Shown: positions 26,665 to 38,436 of the stretch, piece by piece
Layout: every line of letters begins with the position of its first letter
How positions within the stretch are numbered: position 1 is the first letter of the stretch
DNA from: Bradyrhizobium sp. 138
GTDB taxonomy: Bacteria > Pseudomonadota > Alphaproteobacteria > Rhizobiales > Xanthobacteraceae
Direction: 5' to 3'
DNA length: 64,000 bases
Assembly (NCBI RefSeq): GCF_023074075.1
Contig: NZ_JADPKT010000074.1
Span: 120,397 to 184,396 of the forward strand
Notes under the pieces: model-generated
What the model was told of the DNA's origin: nothing
Databases searched by the model: none
Seen by the model: only the letters and a program-made list of their open reading frames with translations
Made by a program: the position numbers and the translations under genes

Positions 26665-27342
26665 ATGAACGTTATTGTTTTTGCATCGCGTAAAGGCGGC
26701 TCGGGCAAGAGTACCCTAGCCGCACATCTCGCCGCGCAGATCAAGGCGAGCAAGCAGGTCATGCTCGTGGACGCGGACCCGCAGGGCTCGCTCACGCTGT
26801 GGCACAAGCTGCGTGGCACCAACGAGCCGCCGATCAAGGCGGCCGTGAACTCCGTCAGCGGCATCGTCTCCGCTGCCAAGCGCGACGGCTATGAATGGGT
26901 GTTGATCGACACGCCGCCGAACCTGTCGGCCGTGGTCGACGACGCGATCCGCAACGCGACGATGGTCGTGATTCCCGCGCGCCCCGGCGTGTTCGACGTC
27001 AACGCGGTGCAGGAAACGATCCAGATGTGCCGCGCGGCGCGTAAGCCCTACGCGGTCGTGCTCAACGGTGCGCCGGCCAAACGCGACGAAGCCGAAAGCC
27101 CGATCGTCACCATCGCCCGCGAAGCGCTGGCCAAATTCCGGGCTCCGGTGTGGGGCGGCCAGATCACCAACCGTTCGGATCTCCTGATGGCGCTGAGCCA
27201 TGGCGAGGGCGCGCGGGAGTACCAGGCCGAGAGCCGTGCGGCTCAGGAAATCGCAAGGCTGTGGGCCGCGATCGAGCGTTCAGTGAAGGCTATTCGCGGC
27301 ACGGCGTCGGCATCCGGCGCAATGCACAAGCAGGCTGCTTAA
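26665..27342 (+). CDS. Orphan ParA-family ATPase
   Basis: 225 residues with the deviant Walker A motif KGGSGKST (10-17), switch I-like DADPQGS and Walker B-like VLIDTPP. These define ParA/MinD-type ATPases that position DNA or protein cargo. No parB-like gene or obvious parS site is next to it, and the length lacks the N-terminal DNA-binding region of plasmid ParA, so it is a small type (Ib-like or Soj-like orphan). The start has GGAGGCCGAAGGT; a longer upstream frame is not supported. It ends at a bidirectional terminator shared with the small convergent gene. Confidence 0.85.
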   Translation: MNVIVFASRKGGSGKSTLAAHLAAQIKASKQVMLVDADPQGSLTLWHKLRGTNEPPIKAAVNSVSGIVSAAKRDGYEWVLIDTPPNLSAVVDDAIRNATMVVIPARPGVFDVNAVQETIQMCRAARKPYAVVLNGAPAKRDEAESPIVTIAREALAKFRAPVWGGQITNRSDLLMALSHGEGAREYQAESRAAQEIARLWAAIERSVKAIRGTASASGAMHKQAA

Positions 27343-27370
27343 TTTTCATTATTCATTTCCCCGGACGAAA

Positions 27371-27398
27371 AACGCGCGGACAAGCCGCGCGTTTTGCG
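27371..27398. terminator. Bidirectional terminator between parA-like gene and a small convergent gene
   Basis: AACGCGCGG / CCGCGCGTT stem with an ACAAG loop; TTTTGCGTTT follows on the plus strand and TTTCGTCC on the minus strand. Confidence 0.85.
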
Positions 27399-27421
27399 TT
27401 TCCGGGATCGGTGGAAATGAG

Positions 27422-27586
27422 CTACGCCACCATCAACATGTAGAACACGATGACCGGCGACAGCGTCAGGATCACCGACCAGATGCCGACGGCCCAGAGA
27501 ATGTCCTCGGTGGTAAAGCTCTGCTCGGTGGACAGCTTCTCGTATCCGGCGTCGAAATGCGACGCCATTTCATTATGACTATTCAC
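27422..27586 (-). CDS. Small single-span membrane protein (54 aa)
   Basis: A soluble N-terminus (ASHFDAGYEKLSTEQSFTTED) precedes one strongly hydrophobic helix (ILWAVGIWSVILTLSPVIVFYMLMV) that ends the protein. The GTG at 27586 follows GGGGGCG; an in-frame ATG at 27568 would give 48 residues. No family recognised. It resembles small inner-membrane helper proteins; the neighbour on the same strand at 27719 has a similar size and layout. Confidence 0.6.
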   Translation of the reverse strand: MNSHNEMASHFDAGYEKLSTEQSFTTEDILWAVGIWSVILTLSPVIVFYMLMVA

Positions 27587-27718
27587 AAACGCCCCCGCGA
27601 TTTCTTCGCTTATGGGCGTGAACGATACGCGCGATGTTTTAAAATTCCGGCTTGCAATCCCGCTCGCATTTTGAGCGCATTTGCGACCTCCGCTTAACCA
27701 TCCGCGCGAACAGCCGCC

Positions 27719-27865
27719 TCAGGCGAGCCAGACCCGAAACAGCAGCACCGGCATCAGGCCGAGCATCACCGCCCAGAACCCGAACGACGATACGACGAGA
27801 ATTCCCTTCAAGAGATCGGTCGGCGCGAACTGGCTCGCGGCCGTAGCCCGGGTGCGATGCCCCAT
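27719..27865 (-). CDS. Small membrane protein (48 aa)
   Basis: 48 residues: a basic start (MGHRTRATAASQFAPTDLLKG) followed by a long hydrophobic segment (ILVVSSFGFWAVMLGLMPVLLF) able to span the membrane once. AAGGGGGA lies six bases before the ATG at 27865. The reading frame stays open upstream through a repeat into the DapA-family gene, but the ribosome site argues for independent translation. Function unknown. Confidence 0.6.
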   Translation of the reverse strand: MGHRTRATAASQFAPTDLLKGILVVSSFGFWAVMLGLMPVLLFRVWLA

Positions 27866-27991
27866 GGTCATTCCCCCTTCGAGAAGCTTTGGAGGACAAC
27901 GATAGGCATCAGAGCGTAAACGAGGCGTGGACGCGCCATGCGGCGGGTGCGAAGGGCATTGGGGTCCGGTTAACCACAGGACTCGCGGAAG

Positions 27992-28053
27992 CTCCCCCTC
28001 ACCCGGAATTTGCGTGCGCAAATTCCGGCCTCTCCCCGCACGCGGGGAGAGGC
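27992..28053. repeat. CTCCCCCTCACCCGGAATTTGCG / CTCTCCCCGC repeat
   Basis: CCGGAATTTGCG / CGCAAATTCCGG perfect inverted repeat followed by CCTCTCCCCGC / GCGGGGAGAGG. It lies directly after the natural end of the DapA-family gene and is read through in the shifted frame. Confidence 0.8.
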
Positions 28054-28061
28054 GAAGAAAG

Positions 28062-28969
28062 CTACGCCGCGACCTTCGTCCGTCGCTCGATCTCGCGATC
28101 GATCGTGGCCGCGGCTCGCTGCTGACCTCCACCATCGGCAGGCGCACTTCGGGGCTGTCGATGAGGCCGCATCGCCACAGCCAGTACTTGGCCGGGGCCG
28201 GGCTCGGCTCGGTGAACAACAGCCGCGTCAAACCAGCGACCTCCTGCCAGCGCGCCAGCGCCGCGTCGTGGTTGCCGCGCTTCATCTCGGCATACACGGC
28301 CGCAAACGTCGCGGTCTCGACATGGGCGGACAGCACGATGCCGCCGTCGGCGCCGTCACCGAGCGCCTCGAAATAGTTCGCGTCCTCGCCGGTGAGCACG
28401 CGAAAGTCCTTCGGCCGGTCGCGCAGCAGCGCGATCGATTGCTCGCGGCTCGCGCCGCAATCCTTCAAGCCCACGATGTTGTTGTGCTCGGCGAGCCGCA
28501 GCATGGTCTGGTTGGTGATGTTCACCGAGGTGCGATAGGGAATGTTGTAGAGCGCGAGCGGCCAGGCGGCGTGATCGGCGAGCGTCTCGAAATGCGCCAG
28601 CAGCCCGCGTTGCGAGGGCCGCACATAATAAGGGCTGGCGATCAGATAACCGTCGATCGGCCAGTCCGCGGTCTCGTCGAGACGTTCCTTCAGCCGCGCG
28701 GTGTCGGCGCCTGACAGCCCGAGGCAGACCGGAAGGTTGCGGCGGCCGGCCGCCATCTCGTCGCGCACGATGGCAACGAGACGTTCGAGCTCGGCCCCGC
28801 GCAGCGTCATGCCTTCACCGGAGGTGGCCCCCAGGATGAAGCCGTCGATGCCTTGCGCGCTGTAGTGCCGCGTCAGCCGCCGCAGCGACTTCTCGTCCAG
28901 CGCGCCGCCCTGAAACGGCGTCACCAGCGGCAGCCACAGCCCGTGCAAATGATCTTCAAGTCCGGTCAT
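28062..28969 (-). CDS. DapA-family aldolase/dihydrodipicolinate synthase homologue with a C-terminal frameshift
   Basis: A Schiff-base aldolase barrel. GATSGEGMTL, YYVRPSQRG, the catalytic Tyr141 in YNIPYRTSVN and Lys169 in GLKDC are all present. As a DapA it would condense pyruvate with aspartate semialdehyde, but many homologues use other 2-oxo acids. The start at 28969 follows AAGGAGATGGAAAC. After Glu285 the frame turns into Arg/Ser-rich nonsense and runs on into the small gene at 27719. One base added near 28114 restores an ending of AAATIDREIERRTKVAA and a TAG at 28062-28064. So this is a real -1 change or a sequencing error; the catalytic core is intact either way. Confidence 0.8.
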
Positions 28970-29009
28970 GTTTCCATCTCCTTCTCGGGAAAAAGCCTGA
29001 GACGGAGGG

Positions 29010-29197
29010 CACATGAAAAAACCCCGTCCAGGCGGCGGGGTTTTCGGGATTTGCAGCGATGACGAAGCTTAGCTAGCGCGCGCAAAAATCCGAGGCCCCG
29101 GGATGGGGGCCTTTTTTCGAGGCGTTGGCCTTGAACGAGATTGCGCACGACTTCGTGATCATCGGCAAATGATGCGGGGTATGCGTGGAACTGTCAA
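29010..29197 (-). ncRNA. Candidate small RNA or leaderless small ORF transcript upstream of the DapA-family gene
   Basis: On the minus strand TTGACA (29197-29192), a 17-base spacer and CATCAT (29174-29169) form a good sigma-70 promoter. Transcription would begin near 29162, exactly at an ATG opening a 29-codon frame (starts MITKSCAISF, ends ASDFCAR, stop near 29073). The transcript would contain GGCCCC/GGGGCC hairpin 29095-29115 and stop at the terminator ending at 29013. It is either a roughly 150-nucleotide sRNA, a leaderless microprotein, or an attenuated leader for the gene at 28969. Confidence 0.5.
29013..29042 (-). terminator. Rho-independent terminator just upstream of the DapA-family gene
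   Basis: Read on the minus strand: AAAACCCCG, a CCGCCTGGA loop, CGGGGTTTTTTC. It precedes the DapA-family start by 44 bases, so it ends an upstream transcript or acts as an attenuator. The stem with TTTTC on the plus side is weaker. Confidence 0.8.
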
Positions 29198-29225
29198 TAC
29201 ACGCGGAAGGCGAAGGTCGATTTGA

Positions 29226-29262
29226 ACGAAAAAAAGCCGGGCCCAAAGAGCCCGGCTTAAGG
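29226..29262 (-). terminator. Terminator of the trxB-lsrB transcript
   Basis: On the minus strand AAGCCGGGC, a short TCTTTGG loop, GCCCGGCTT and a TTTTTTTCG tail, about 170 bases after the lsrB stop codon. Between them lies a plus-strand stretch with GGAGGAGGGGGACAA before an ATG at 29341 (39 codons, overlapping the lsrB end), which I do not count as a gene. Confidence 0.85.
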
Positions 29263-29431
29263 TATTGGCCACGTGAGGCCGACACAATCACCTTCCAAGA
29301 GGGATTACTGAACTCCCGCGCCACTGGAGGAGGGGGACAAATGCGCAACGCGAAGGCTCAGCGTGCAAACAGTATGGGCTTGACGAGCGGCCTGCAGCAA
29401 CAGCCGAGGCCGCATGTCAGTCATGCGGAAA

Positions 29432-30355
29432 TCAGGACGGCCAGCGCTGCGCCTTGCTGACCACGAAGTCGCGGAACACCTGCACGCGTGCCACCGTCTT
29501 CAATTCCTCGGGATAGACAAAATACGTGTCGAGCTGGATCGAATCCGACTCGCCGAACAGCTGCACGAGTTTGCTCTGTTCCTCGACGAGGTAGTCGGGC
29601 AGCGCGGCGATGCCGAGGCCCTGCTGACAGGCGCGTACCAGACCGAGGATGTTGTTCACCCTGAAATAGGCTTCGCGCGGACCCGAGCCGTTGCGCCCGG
29701 CTTCGACCAGCCAGTTACGGTTCTGCAGATGCGGCGCAAAGTTGCCGTCGGCGAGCGTGATGATGCGGTGGGAATCGAGCTCCTCCAGCGTGCGCGGTGT
29801 GCCGAAGCGCTTGATGTATTCCGGTGAGCAATAGGCGTGGAAGCCCATCGCGAACAGCTTGCGCTGGATCAGATCCGGCTGCGTCGGCTTGCGGGTGCGG
29901 ATGGCGACGTCCGCCTCGCGCATCGACAGATCGAGCTCCTCGTCGGTGACGATCAGCGAGATGCGGATCTCGGGATAAAGCGCGGTGAACTCGCCGAGCC
30001 GGGGGATCAGCCAGTTGATGCCGACACCGGGCGTGGTGGTGATCTTGAGGTCACCGCTCGGCCGCTCGCGGCTGTCGGTGAGTTTCGCGCGCGCCGCCTG
30101 CAGCTGCATGAACACGTCATGCGCGGTGCGGAACAACAAATCGCCCTGCTCGGTGAGGATCAGGCCGCGGGCATGGCGATGGAACAGCGAGACCGAAAGC
30201 TCCTGCTCCAGCGCCGAGACCTGGCGCGACACCGCCGATTGCGACAGGCCGAGCTGCTCGCCCGCATGCGTGAAGCTGCCAGCTTCCGCCGCTGCGTGAA
30301 ACACCTTCAGCTTGTCCCAGTCCATATCCGTAAATCCGTCGCGTGTTCGAGGCAT
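29432..30355 (-). CDS. lsrB: LysR-type regulator LsrB/VtlR
   Basis: 307 residues (297 if the second ATG at 30325, MDWDKLKVF, is used). N-terminal winged helix: FHAAAEAGSFTHAGEQLGLSQSAVSRQVSALEQEL, then the linker helix and a two-lobed effector domain. The sequence matches the LsrB/VtlR group of Rhizobiales, including HARGLILTEQGDLLFRTAHDVFMQLQ. LsrB of Sinorhizobium works in symbiosis, redox and lipopolysaccharide control, and VtlR of Brucella in virulence and small-RNA control. It starts five bases after trxB, the same order as in Sinorhizobium, so translation is coupled. LsrB senses oxidation through cysteines; here one Cys lies in YCSPEY and another in VRACQQG. Confidence 0.9.
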   Translation of the reverse strand: MPRTRDGFTDMDWDKLKVFHAAAEAGSFTHAGEQLGLSQSAVSRQVSALEQELSVSLFHRHARGLILTEQGDLLFRTAHDVFMQLQAARAKLTDSRERPSGDLKITTTPGVGINWLIPRLGEFTALYPEIRISLIVTDEELDLSMREADVAIRTRKPTQPDLIQRKLFAMGFHAYCSPEYIKRFGTPRTLEELDSHRIITLADGNFAPHLQNRNWLVEAGRNGSGPREAYFRVNNILGLVRACQQGLGIAALPDYLVEEQSKLVQLFGESDSIQLDTYFVYPEELKTVARVQVFRDFVVSKAQRWPS

Positions 30356-30360
30356 GATGT

Positions 30361-31326
<966 letters not shown>

Positions 31327-31434
31327 TTCGATGGACGCCTTTCACGGGGGATTTGCAGCGCGGGCGCGTAACGGGCCGGGAGGCCTCGCGGAGGCGCTGA
31401 AATATCAGAGCTAATCTAAGCCTTCTGGTGAGCC

Positions 31435-31449
31435 ATGCAAGAATTGCAT
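31435..31449. promoter_or_regulatory. Palindrome ATGCAA-GAA-TTGCAT, candidate Lrp/AsnC operator
   Basis: A perfect 15-base palindrome in the intergenic region between trxB and the lrp-like gene, 109 bases from the trxB start. It shares the GCAA...TTGC core with the palindrome at 31501, 67 bases away. Twin sites fit the multimeric binding of Lrp-family regulators. Confidence 0.5.
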
Positions 31450-31500
31450 TCCCTGTCGGCGGATTTTTCCAACAGGGAACAAAAGTCCCTTGCGCTGCGC

Positions 31501-31517
31501 GCGCAATAAAATTGCGC
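31501..31517. promoter_or_regulatory. Palindrome GCGCAAT-AAA-ATTGCGC, candidate Lrp/AsnC operator
   Basis: A perfect 17-base palindrome 75 bases before the lrp-like start codon, with the same GCAA/TTGC core as the site at 31435. The position suits autorepression. Confidence 0.55.
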
Positions 31518-31591
31518 TAAGGTTGCGGACTGGCTATGAGGATTGCGAGAAACCCACCAATACAGCCGTAAAGGCCAGGAGTTCCAATCAC

Positions 31592-32071
31592 GTGTCGCGG
31601 AACCTAGACGAGATCGACCTGAAGATTCTCACCGAGATTCAGGCCGACGGTCGAATCACGAATGTCGAGCTGGCCAAGCGTGTCGGCATCTCCCCGCCGC
31701 CCTGCCTGCGCCGCGTTCGGGCGCTGGAGGAGGAGGGCTACATCCACGGCTATCGGGGCCTGCTGGACGCCCGCAAGCTCGGCTTCGACGTCACCGTGTT
31801 CGCCGCGGTGCACCTGTCCAGCCAGGCCGAGGCGGATTTGCGCGCGTTCGAGGCGTTCGTCCGTGCCGAGCCCTTGGTGCGGGAGTGCTGGATGCTGTCG
31901 GGCGAGGTCGATTTCATCCTGAAATGCGTCGCCCCTGACATGGCGACCTTCCAGGATTTCGTCACGCATCTGACGGCGGCGCCCCACGTGCGCAATGTGC
32001 GGACATCGCTGGTGCTGCATAATTCGAAGTATGAGGCGGCCGTTCCGCTGGATGTGAAGGCGCGGCGGTAG
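31592..32071 (+). CDS. Lrp/AsnC-family transcriptional regulator
   Basis: 159 residues: an N-terminal winged helix (LDEIDLKILTEIQADGRITNVELAKRVGISPPPCLRRVRALEEEGYIHGY) followed by a RAM/ACT-like ligand domain (FVRAEPLVRECWMLSGEVDFILKCVAPDM). Such proteins bind amino acids and regulate their transport or metabolism. The GTG at 31592 was chosen because it places VSRNLDEIDLKIL at the start and follows AGGAG; longer upstream frames lack support. It is divergent from trxB. Confidence 0.88.
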   Translation: MSRNLDEIDLKILTEIQADGRITNVELAKRVGISPPPCLRRVRALEEEGYIHGYRGLLDARKLGFDVTVFAAVHLSSQAEADLRAFEAFVRAEPLVRECWMLSGEVDFILKCVAPDMATFQDFVTHLTAAPHVRNVRTSLVLHNSKYEAAVPLDVKARR

Positions 32072-32082
32072 ATTCGCTCTGT

Positions 32083-32212
32083 CGTGCCCAGGACGCGGCG
32101 CAGCACGAAGTGATGCGCTGCTGAGCCGGGCCCATCTCACGGCACACCGTGTTGCCTTCTGGATCCCGGCTCTGCGCAGCAACGCTACGCGTTGCAGCGC
32201 GTCGGGGACATG
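32083..32212. repeat. GTCCCGGCTC-type dispersed repeat
   Basis: GTGCCCAGGACGCGGCGCAGCACG is followed by GCGCTGCTGAGCCGGG and by GGATCCCGGCTCTGCGCAGC...GCAGCGCGTCGGGGAC, related to the element at 40651. Non-coding. Confidence 0.7.
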
Positions 32213-32237
32213 AGAGTGAGGGCCCTGCATCAACACC

Positions 32238-32320
32238 GTCATTGCGAGGAGCCCTTGCGACGAAGCAATCTAGTGTCTCCGCGGAGGGATTCTGGATTGC
32301 GTCGCTGCGCTCGCAATGAC
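32238..32320. repeat. GTCATTGCGAG / CTCGCAATGAC dispersed repeat
   Basis: Opens with GTCATTGCGAGGAGCC and closes with GTCGCTGCGCTCGCAATGAC; the ends are inverse. The same element lies at 57074 after rpoD with GAAACATCCAGAGTCTTTCC in its middle. Confidence 0.85.
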
Positions 32321-32346
32321 CACTCACGCAGGCAATATGCCGAAAC

Positions 32347-32375
32347 AAAAAGGCCGCGCATTGCGCGGCCTTTTT
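32347..32375. terminator. Bidirectional terminator between lrp-like gene and greA
   Basis: AAAAAGGCCGCGC, an ATT loop and GCGCGGCCTTTTT. The flanking A5 and T5 runs serve both convergent genes. Confidence 0.92.
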
Positions 32376-32399
32376 AAACATCATCGCGCCGGAAAGTTC

Positions 32400-32873
32400 T
32401 TACCGCCACTCCACCTTGGTGATCTCATACGCCTTGGCGCCGCCGGGTGCATTGACCTCGACGGTCGAGCCCTTCTTCTTACCGATCAGCGCGCGCGCGA
32501 GCGGCGAGGTGATGGAGATGCGGCCCTTCTTGGCGTCGGCCTCGACCTCGCCGACGATCTGCCACACCGTCTTCTTTTCGGTGTCCTCGTCGACCAAGGT
32601 CACTGTGGCGCCGAACTTGATGGTGTCGCCGGAGAGCTTGGAAATATCGATGATGTCGGCGCGCGCGAGCTTGTCCTCAAGCTCGGCGATGCGGCCTTCA
32701 TTGTGGGACTGCTCTTCCTTCGCGGCATGATACTCCGCATTCTCCGACAGGTCTCCGTGCGAGCGCGCCTCGGCGATATGCTCGATGATCCGCGGACGAT
32801 CTTCCGACTGGCGCTTCTTCAATTCTTCCCCGAGCGCGACAAAGCCGGCCTGGGTCATCGGAACCTTTTCCAT
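32400..32873 (-). CDS. greA: Transcription elongation factor GreA
   Basis: 157 residues. The N-terminal coiled coil carries the tip acidic residues in SHGDLSENAEYHAAKEEQ that reach into the RNA polymerase secondary channel and stimulate cleavage of backtracked RNA. The C-terminal FKBP-like domain has FGATVTLVDEDTEKKTVWQIVGEVEAD and SPLARALIGKKKGSTVEV. It lies 208 bases downstream of carB on the same strand and may have its own promoter. Confidence 0.97.
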   Translation of the reverse strand: MEKVPMTQAGFVALGEELKKRQSEDRPRIIEHIAEARSHGDLSENAEYHAAKEEQSHNEGRIAELEDKLARADIIDISKLSGDTIKFGATVTLVDEDTEKKTVWQIVGEVEADAKKGRISITSPLARALIGKKKGSTVEVNAPGGAKAYEITKVEWR

Positions 32874-33081
32874 CTCTTCTCTCGTCCTTCAGCTGCGCGC
32901 CCCCGAAGACCGAGGGCGCGGCAACCTTGATTCGTCGGTATTCCCGGGGCTGAACACGCGCCCGCCGGGATGTTATGTGGGTCTGGCGCCGGAACAGAAC
33001 CACCACCTGGCCGGATCAGTTCCTCCGGCCATTGTGGCTTCCTTGCCAATCACTTAGCGGAAGCTTTGCTGCCGCTAGCGA

Positions 33082-36546
<3,465 letters not shown>

Positions 36547-36575
36547 CAACTCTCGCCGAAGTGGAATTTGGGCAC

Positions 36576-36603
36576 AAAAAAAGGGCGCGCTTGCCGCGCG
36601 TCC
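36576..36603 (-). terminator. Terminator-like hairpin directly upstream of carB
   Basis: On the minus strand GGGACGCGC, a GGCAA loop, GCGCGCCC and TTTTTTT; the A opposite one bulge is unpaired. It ends 30 bases before the carB ATG and 88 bases after the MFS stop. It probably terminates the MFS transcript, but any carB promoter must then lie upstream of or within it, so attenuation of carB is possible. Confidence 0.75.
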
Positions 36604-36690
36604 CCTGAAGCCGAGAGCGCGGGGGTCTCCCTCGCGCGCGGGTGGGTCTTAGACCAGTTTTTGGGGCGGCGAAACCCCGAAAAACGCCCA

Positions 36691-37860
36691 TCAACCGGCA
36701 ATTTTGACCGGTTTTGGCCGGGCCTGCCAGCCGCGGGCAAGATGCACCAGAAGGGCTGCCGAAATGCTCAACCCGCCGACCCAGCCGAGATCTGCCGGGC
36801 TCCAACCTGCAAGCACGGCGCCGCCCAAGGCGCCGCCGATGGCGAAGCCGAGATACATGGCCGAGGCATTGAGGGAGAGCGCAACCATCGAGGCCTGCGG
36901 GTCGATCCGGATGATGCTGGCGACCTGGGCCGGATAGAACGCCCAGCCCGCGATGCCCCAGAGGAAGATCGGGCCCAGGATCGCATAATGTGCCTGGCCC
37001 GGGAGAAATTTCAGCACCAGCGAATGCAGGAAAAGCGCGCTGGCCATGCCGGTCAGGCCGAGCGCCGCCGTGACGATGGTGCCCAGCCTGTCGGCCAAAA
37101 GGCCGCCGAGCATGTTCCCGATCGCGGCGGCGGCGCCGAACACCAGCAGGGCAAGGCTGATTTGCGAAGCATCGAAGCCAAGGCCGCGCAACGGGACCGC
37201 GAAATAGGTGAACAGGGTGAAGGCGCCGAGCGCCCATAAAATCGTGATCAGAAGCGCGGCCAGGACATGGCCGTGGCGCGCCACCGCCAGCCGTTCGCCG
37301 AGCGAAGCTGTGTTTCGCGGCAGTCCGCGGGGCAGGCCGAGCAGGAGGCCCGCGAGCGCAACGGCGCTGATCAGGGCCACCATGGCAAAGGTTGCGCGCC
37401 AGCCGAGCAGGCTGCCGACGAGATTGCCGAGGGGAACGCCGATGACGGTCGCAATCGTAAGCCCCGACGTGACCAGCGCCACCGCGCGGCCGCGTCTTTC
37501 AGGGGCGGCGACGGCGACCGATACCGCGAGCGCCGTCGGCATGCACAGTCCGGAGCCCAGCGCCATCAGCATGCGCGAGGCCAGCAGCAGCGCGTAGTTG
37601 GAGGCCACCATGGCCGCGAGGTTTCCGGCGATGAAGGTCGTCAACGCCAGGGCCAGCACGGTGCGACGGTCGATATTGTTCAGCGTCACCGCCAGGATCG
37701 GTGAGCCCACGGCATAGGTGAGAGCGTAGGCTGTGACCAATTGGCCGGCGGCGGGGACCGAGATCGCGAGGTCGGAGGCGATCGACGGTAAAAGACCTGC
37801 AATCACAAAGCCTTCCGTGCCGATCGCGAAGGCCGCCAAGGCCAGCCAGAATACGCTCAT
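36691..37860 (-). CDS. MFS transporter of the drug:H+ antiporter (DHA1, AraJ/NepI-like) type
   Basis: 389 residues with twelve predicted helices. ALAAFAIGTEGFVIAGLLPSIASDLAISVPAAGQLVTAYALTYAVGSPIL is the classic DHA1 start, and motif C-like SGLTIATVIGVPLGNLVGSLLGWR follows helix 5. Likely efflux of sugars, nucleosides or drugs. The ATG at 37860 follows AAGGATTGCTCTC; a TTG seven codons upstream falls inside the proposed operator and is unlikely. It is divergent from the ArsR gene that probably represses it. Confidence 0.88.
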   Translation of the reverse strand: MSVFWLALAAFAIGTEGFVIAGLLPSIASDLAISVPAAGQLVTAYALTYAVGSPILAVTLNNIDRRTVLALALTTFIAGNLAAMVASNYALLLASRMLMALGSGLCMPTALAVSVAVAAPERRGRAVALVTSGLTIATVIGVPLGNLVGSLLGWRATFAMVALISAVALAGLLLGLPRGLPRNTASLGERLAVARHGHVLAALLITILWALGAFTLFTYFAVPLRGLGFDASQISLALLVFGAAAAIGNMLGGLLADRLGTIVTAALGLTGMASALFLHSLVLKFLPGQAHYAILGPIFLWGIAGWAFYPAQVASIIRIDPQASMVALSLNASAMYLGFAIGGALGGAVLAGWSPADLGWVGGLSISAALLVHLARGWQARPKPVKIAG

Positions 37861-37875
37861 GAGAGCAATCCTTAT

Positions 37876-37893
37876 GTTCAACGTTTATTGAAC
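37876..37893. promoter_or_regulatory. Operator GTTCAA-N6-TTGAAC, copy 1 (MFS side)
   Basis: Inverted repeat GTTCAA-CGTTTA-TTGAAC, 16 bases upstream of the MFS ATG. An identical-arm copy lies at 37924. Centre-to-centre distance is 48 bases. Confidence 0.75.
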
Positions 37894-37923
37894 TATCGAA
37901 CGCGACGGTCTCGGTGTCAATTG

Positions 37924-37941
37924 GTTCAAGAACTATTGAAC
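37924..37941. promoter_or_regulatory. Operator GTTCAA-N6-TTGAAC, copy 2 (ArsR side)
   Basis: Inverted repeat GTTCAA-GAACTA-TTGAAC, 32 bases upstream of the ArsR ATG. Arms are identical to the copy at 37876 while the spacers differ, which supports protein recognition of the arms. Confidence 0.75.
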
Positions 37942-37972
37942 ATTACGGCCACTTCGCTATGATTCCCGGATC

Positions 37973-38344
37973 ATGAGCCGCACACCTCTCCATCCGACCC
38001 GCGAGCAGATCGAGCTGCCGATGGTGCTGGATTGCCTGAGCGATCCGATCCGATTGGCGATCGTCTACCAGCTCGCGCAGCAGGAACGTGTCAGCAGCGA
38101 GCTGTGCTGCGGCGACTTCTACGCGCTCAGCGGCAAGTCCAACCTCGCCTATCACTTCGCCAAGCTGCGCGAATGCGGCCTGATGCAGACGCGTGTGGCG
38201 GGCACCAACCGCTTCATGCGGCTGCGCCGCGAGGATCTGGATGCGCGCTTTCCCGGCCTGCTCGATGCCGTGATCAAATCGGCGGCCAGGGATGCCGAGC
38301 GGCTTCAGCTACTGCCGGCGTGTGATGTGGTTGAGGCAGGTTGA
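37973..38344 (+). CDS. ArsR-family transcriptional repressor
   Basis: 123 residues. The winged helix runs from MVLDCLSDPIRLAIVYQLAQ through the recognition helix KSNLAYHFAKLRECGLMQT to the wing GTNRFMRLR. A Cys-Cys pair occurs in SELCCGDFYALSGKS, but the ELCVCD metal motif of true ArsR is not present, so it more likely senses organic ligands or oxidants. It is divergent from the MFS gene, with two identical-arm inverted repeats between them, so it probably represses both. Confidence 0.85.
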   Translation: MSRTPLHPTREQIELPMVLDCLSDPIRLAIVYQLAQQERVSSELCCGDFYALSGKSNLAYHFAKLRECGLMQTRVAGTNRFMRLRREDLDARFPGLLDAVIKSAARDAERLQLLPACDVVEAG

Positions 38345-38436
38345 AGCGAGATTTTGCTTCGTGGGGGCAGTCGAAGCGTGCCTGGCTTCGCTACGGAAGG
38401 GCATGCCGAGCCGAAGCTGGCGGAGCCAGCGAAGGC

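Noticed and set aside
29341..29460. 39-codon plus frame behind GGAGGAGGGGGACAA
   Set aside because: Good ribosome site, but it overlaps the lsrB end and has no recognisable promoter or conserved content; kept only as a note.
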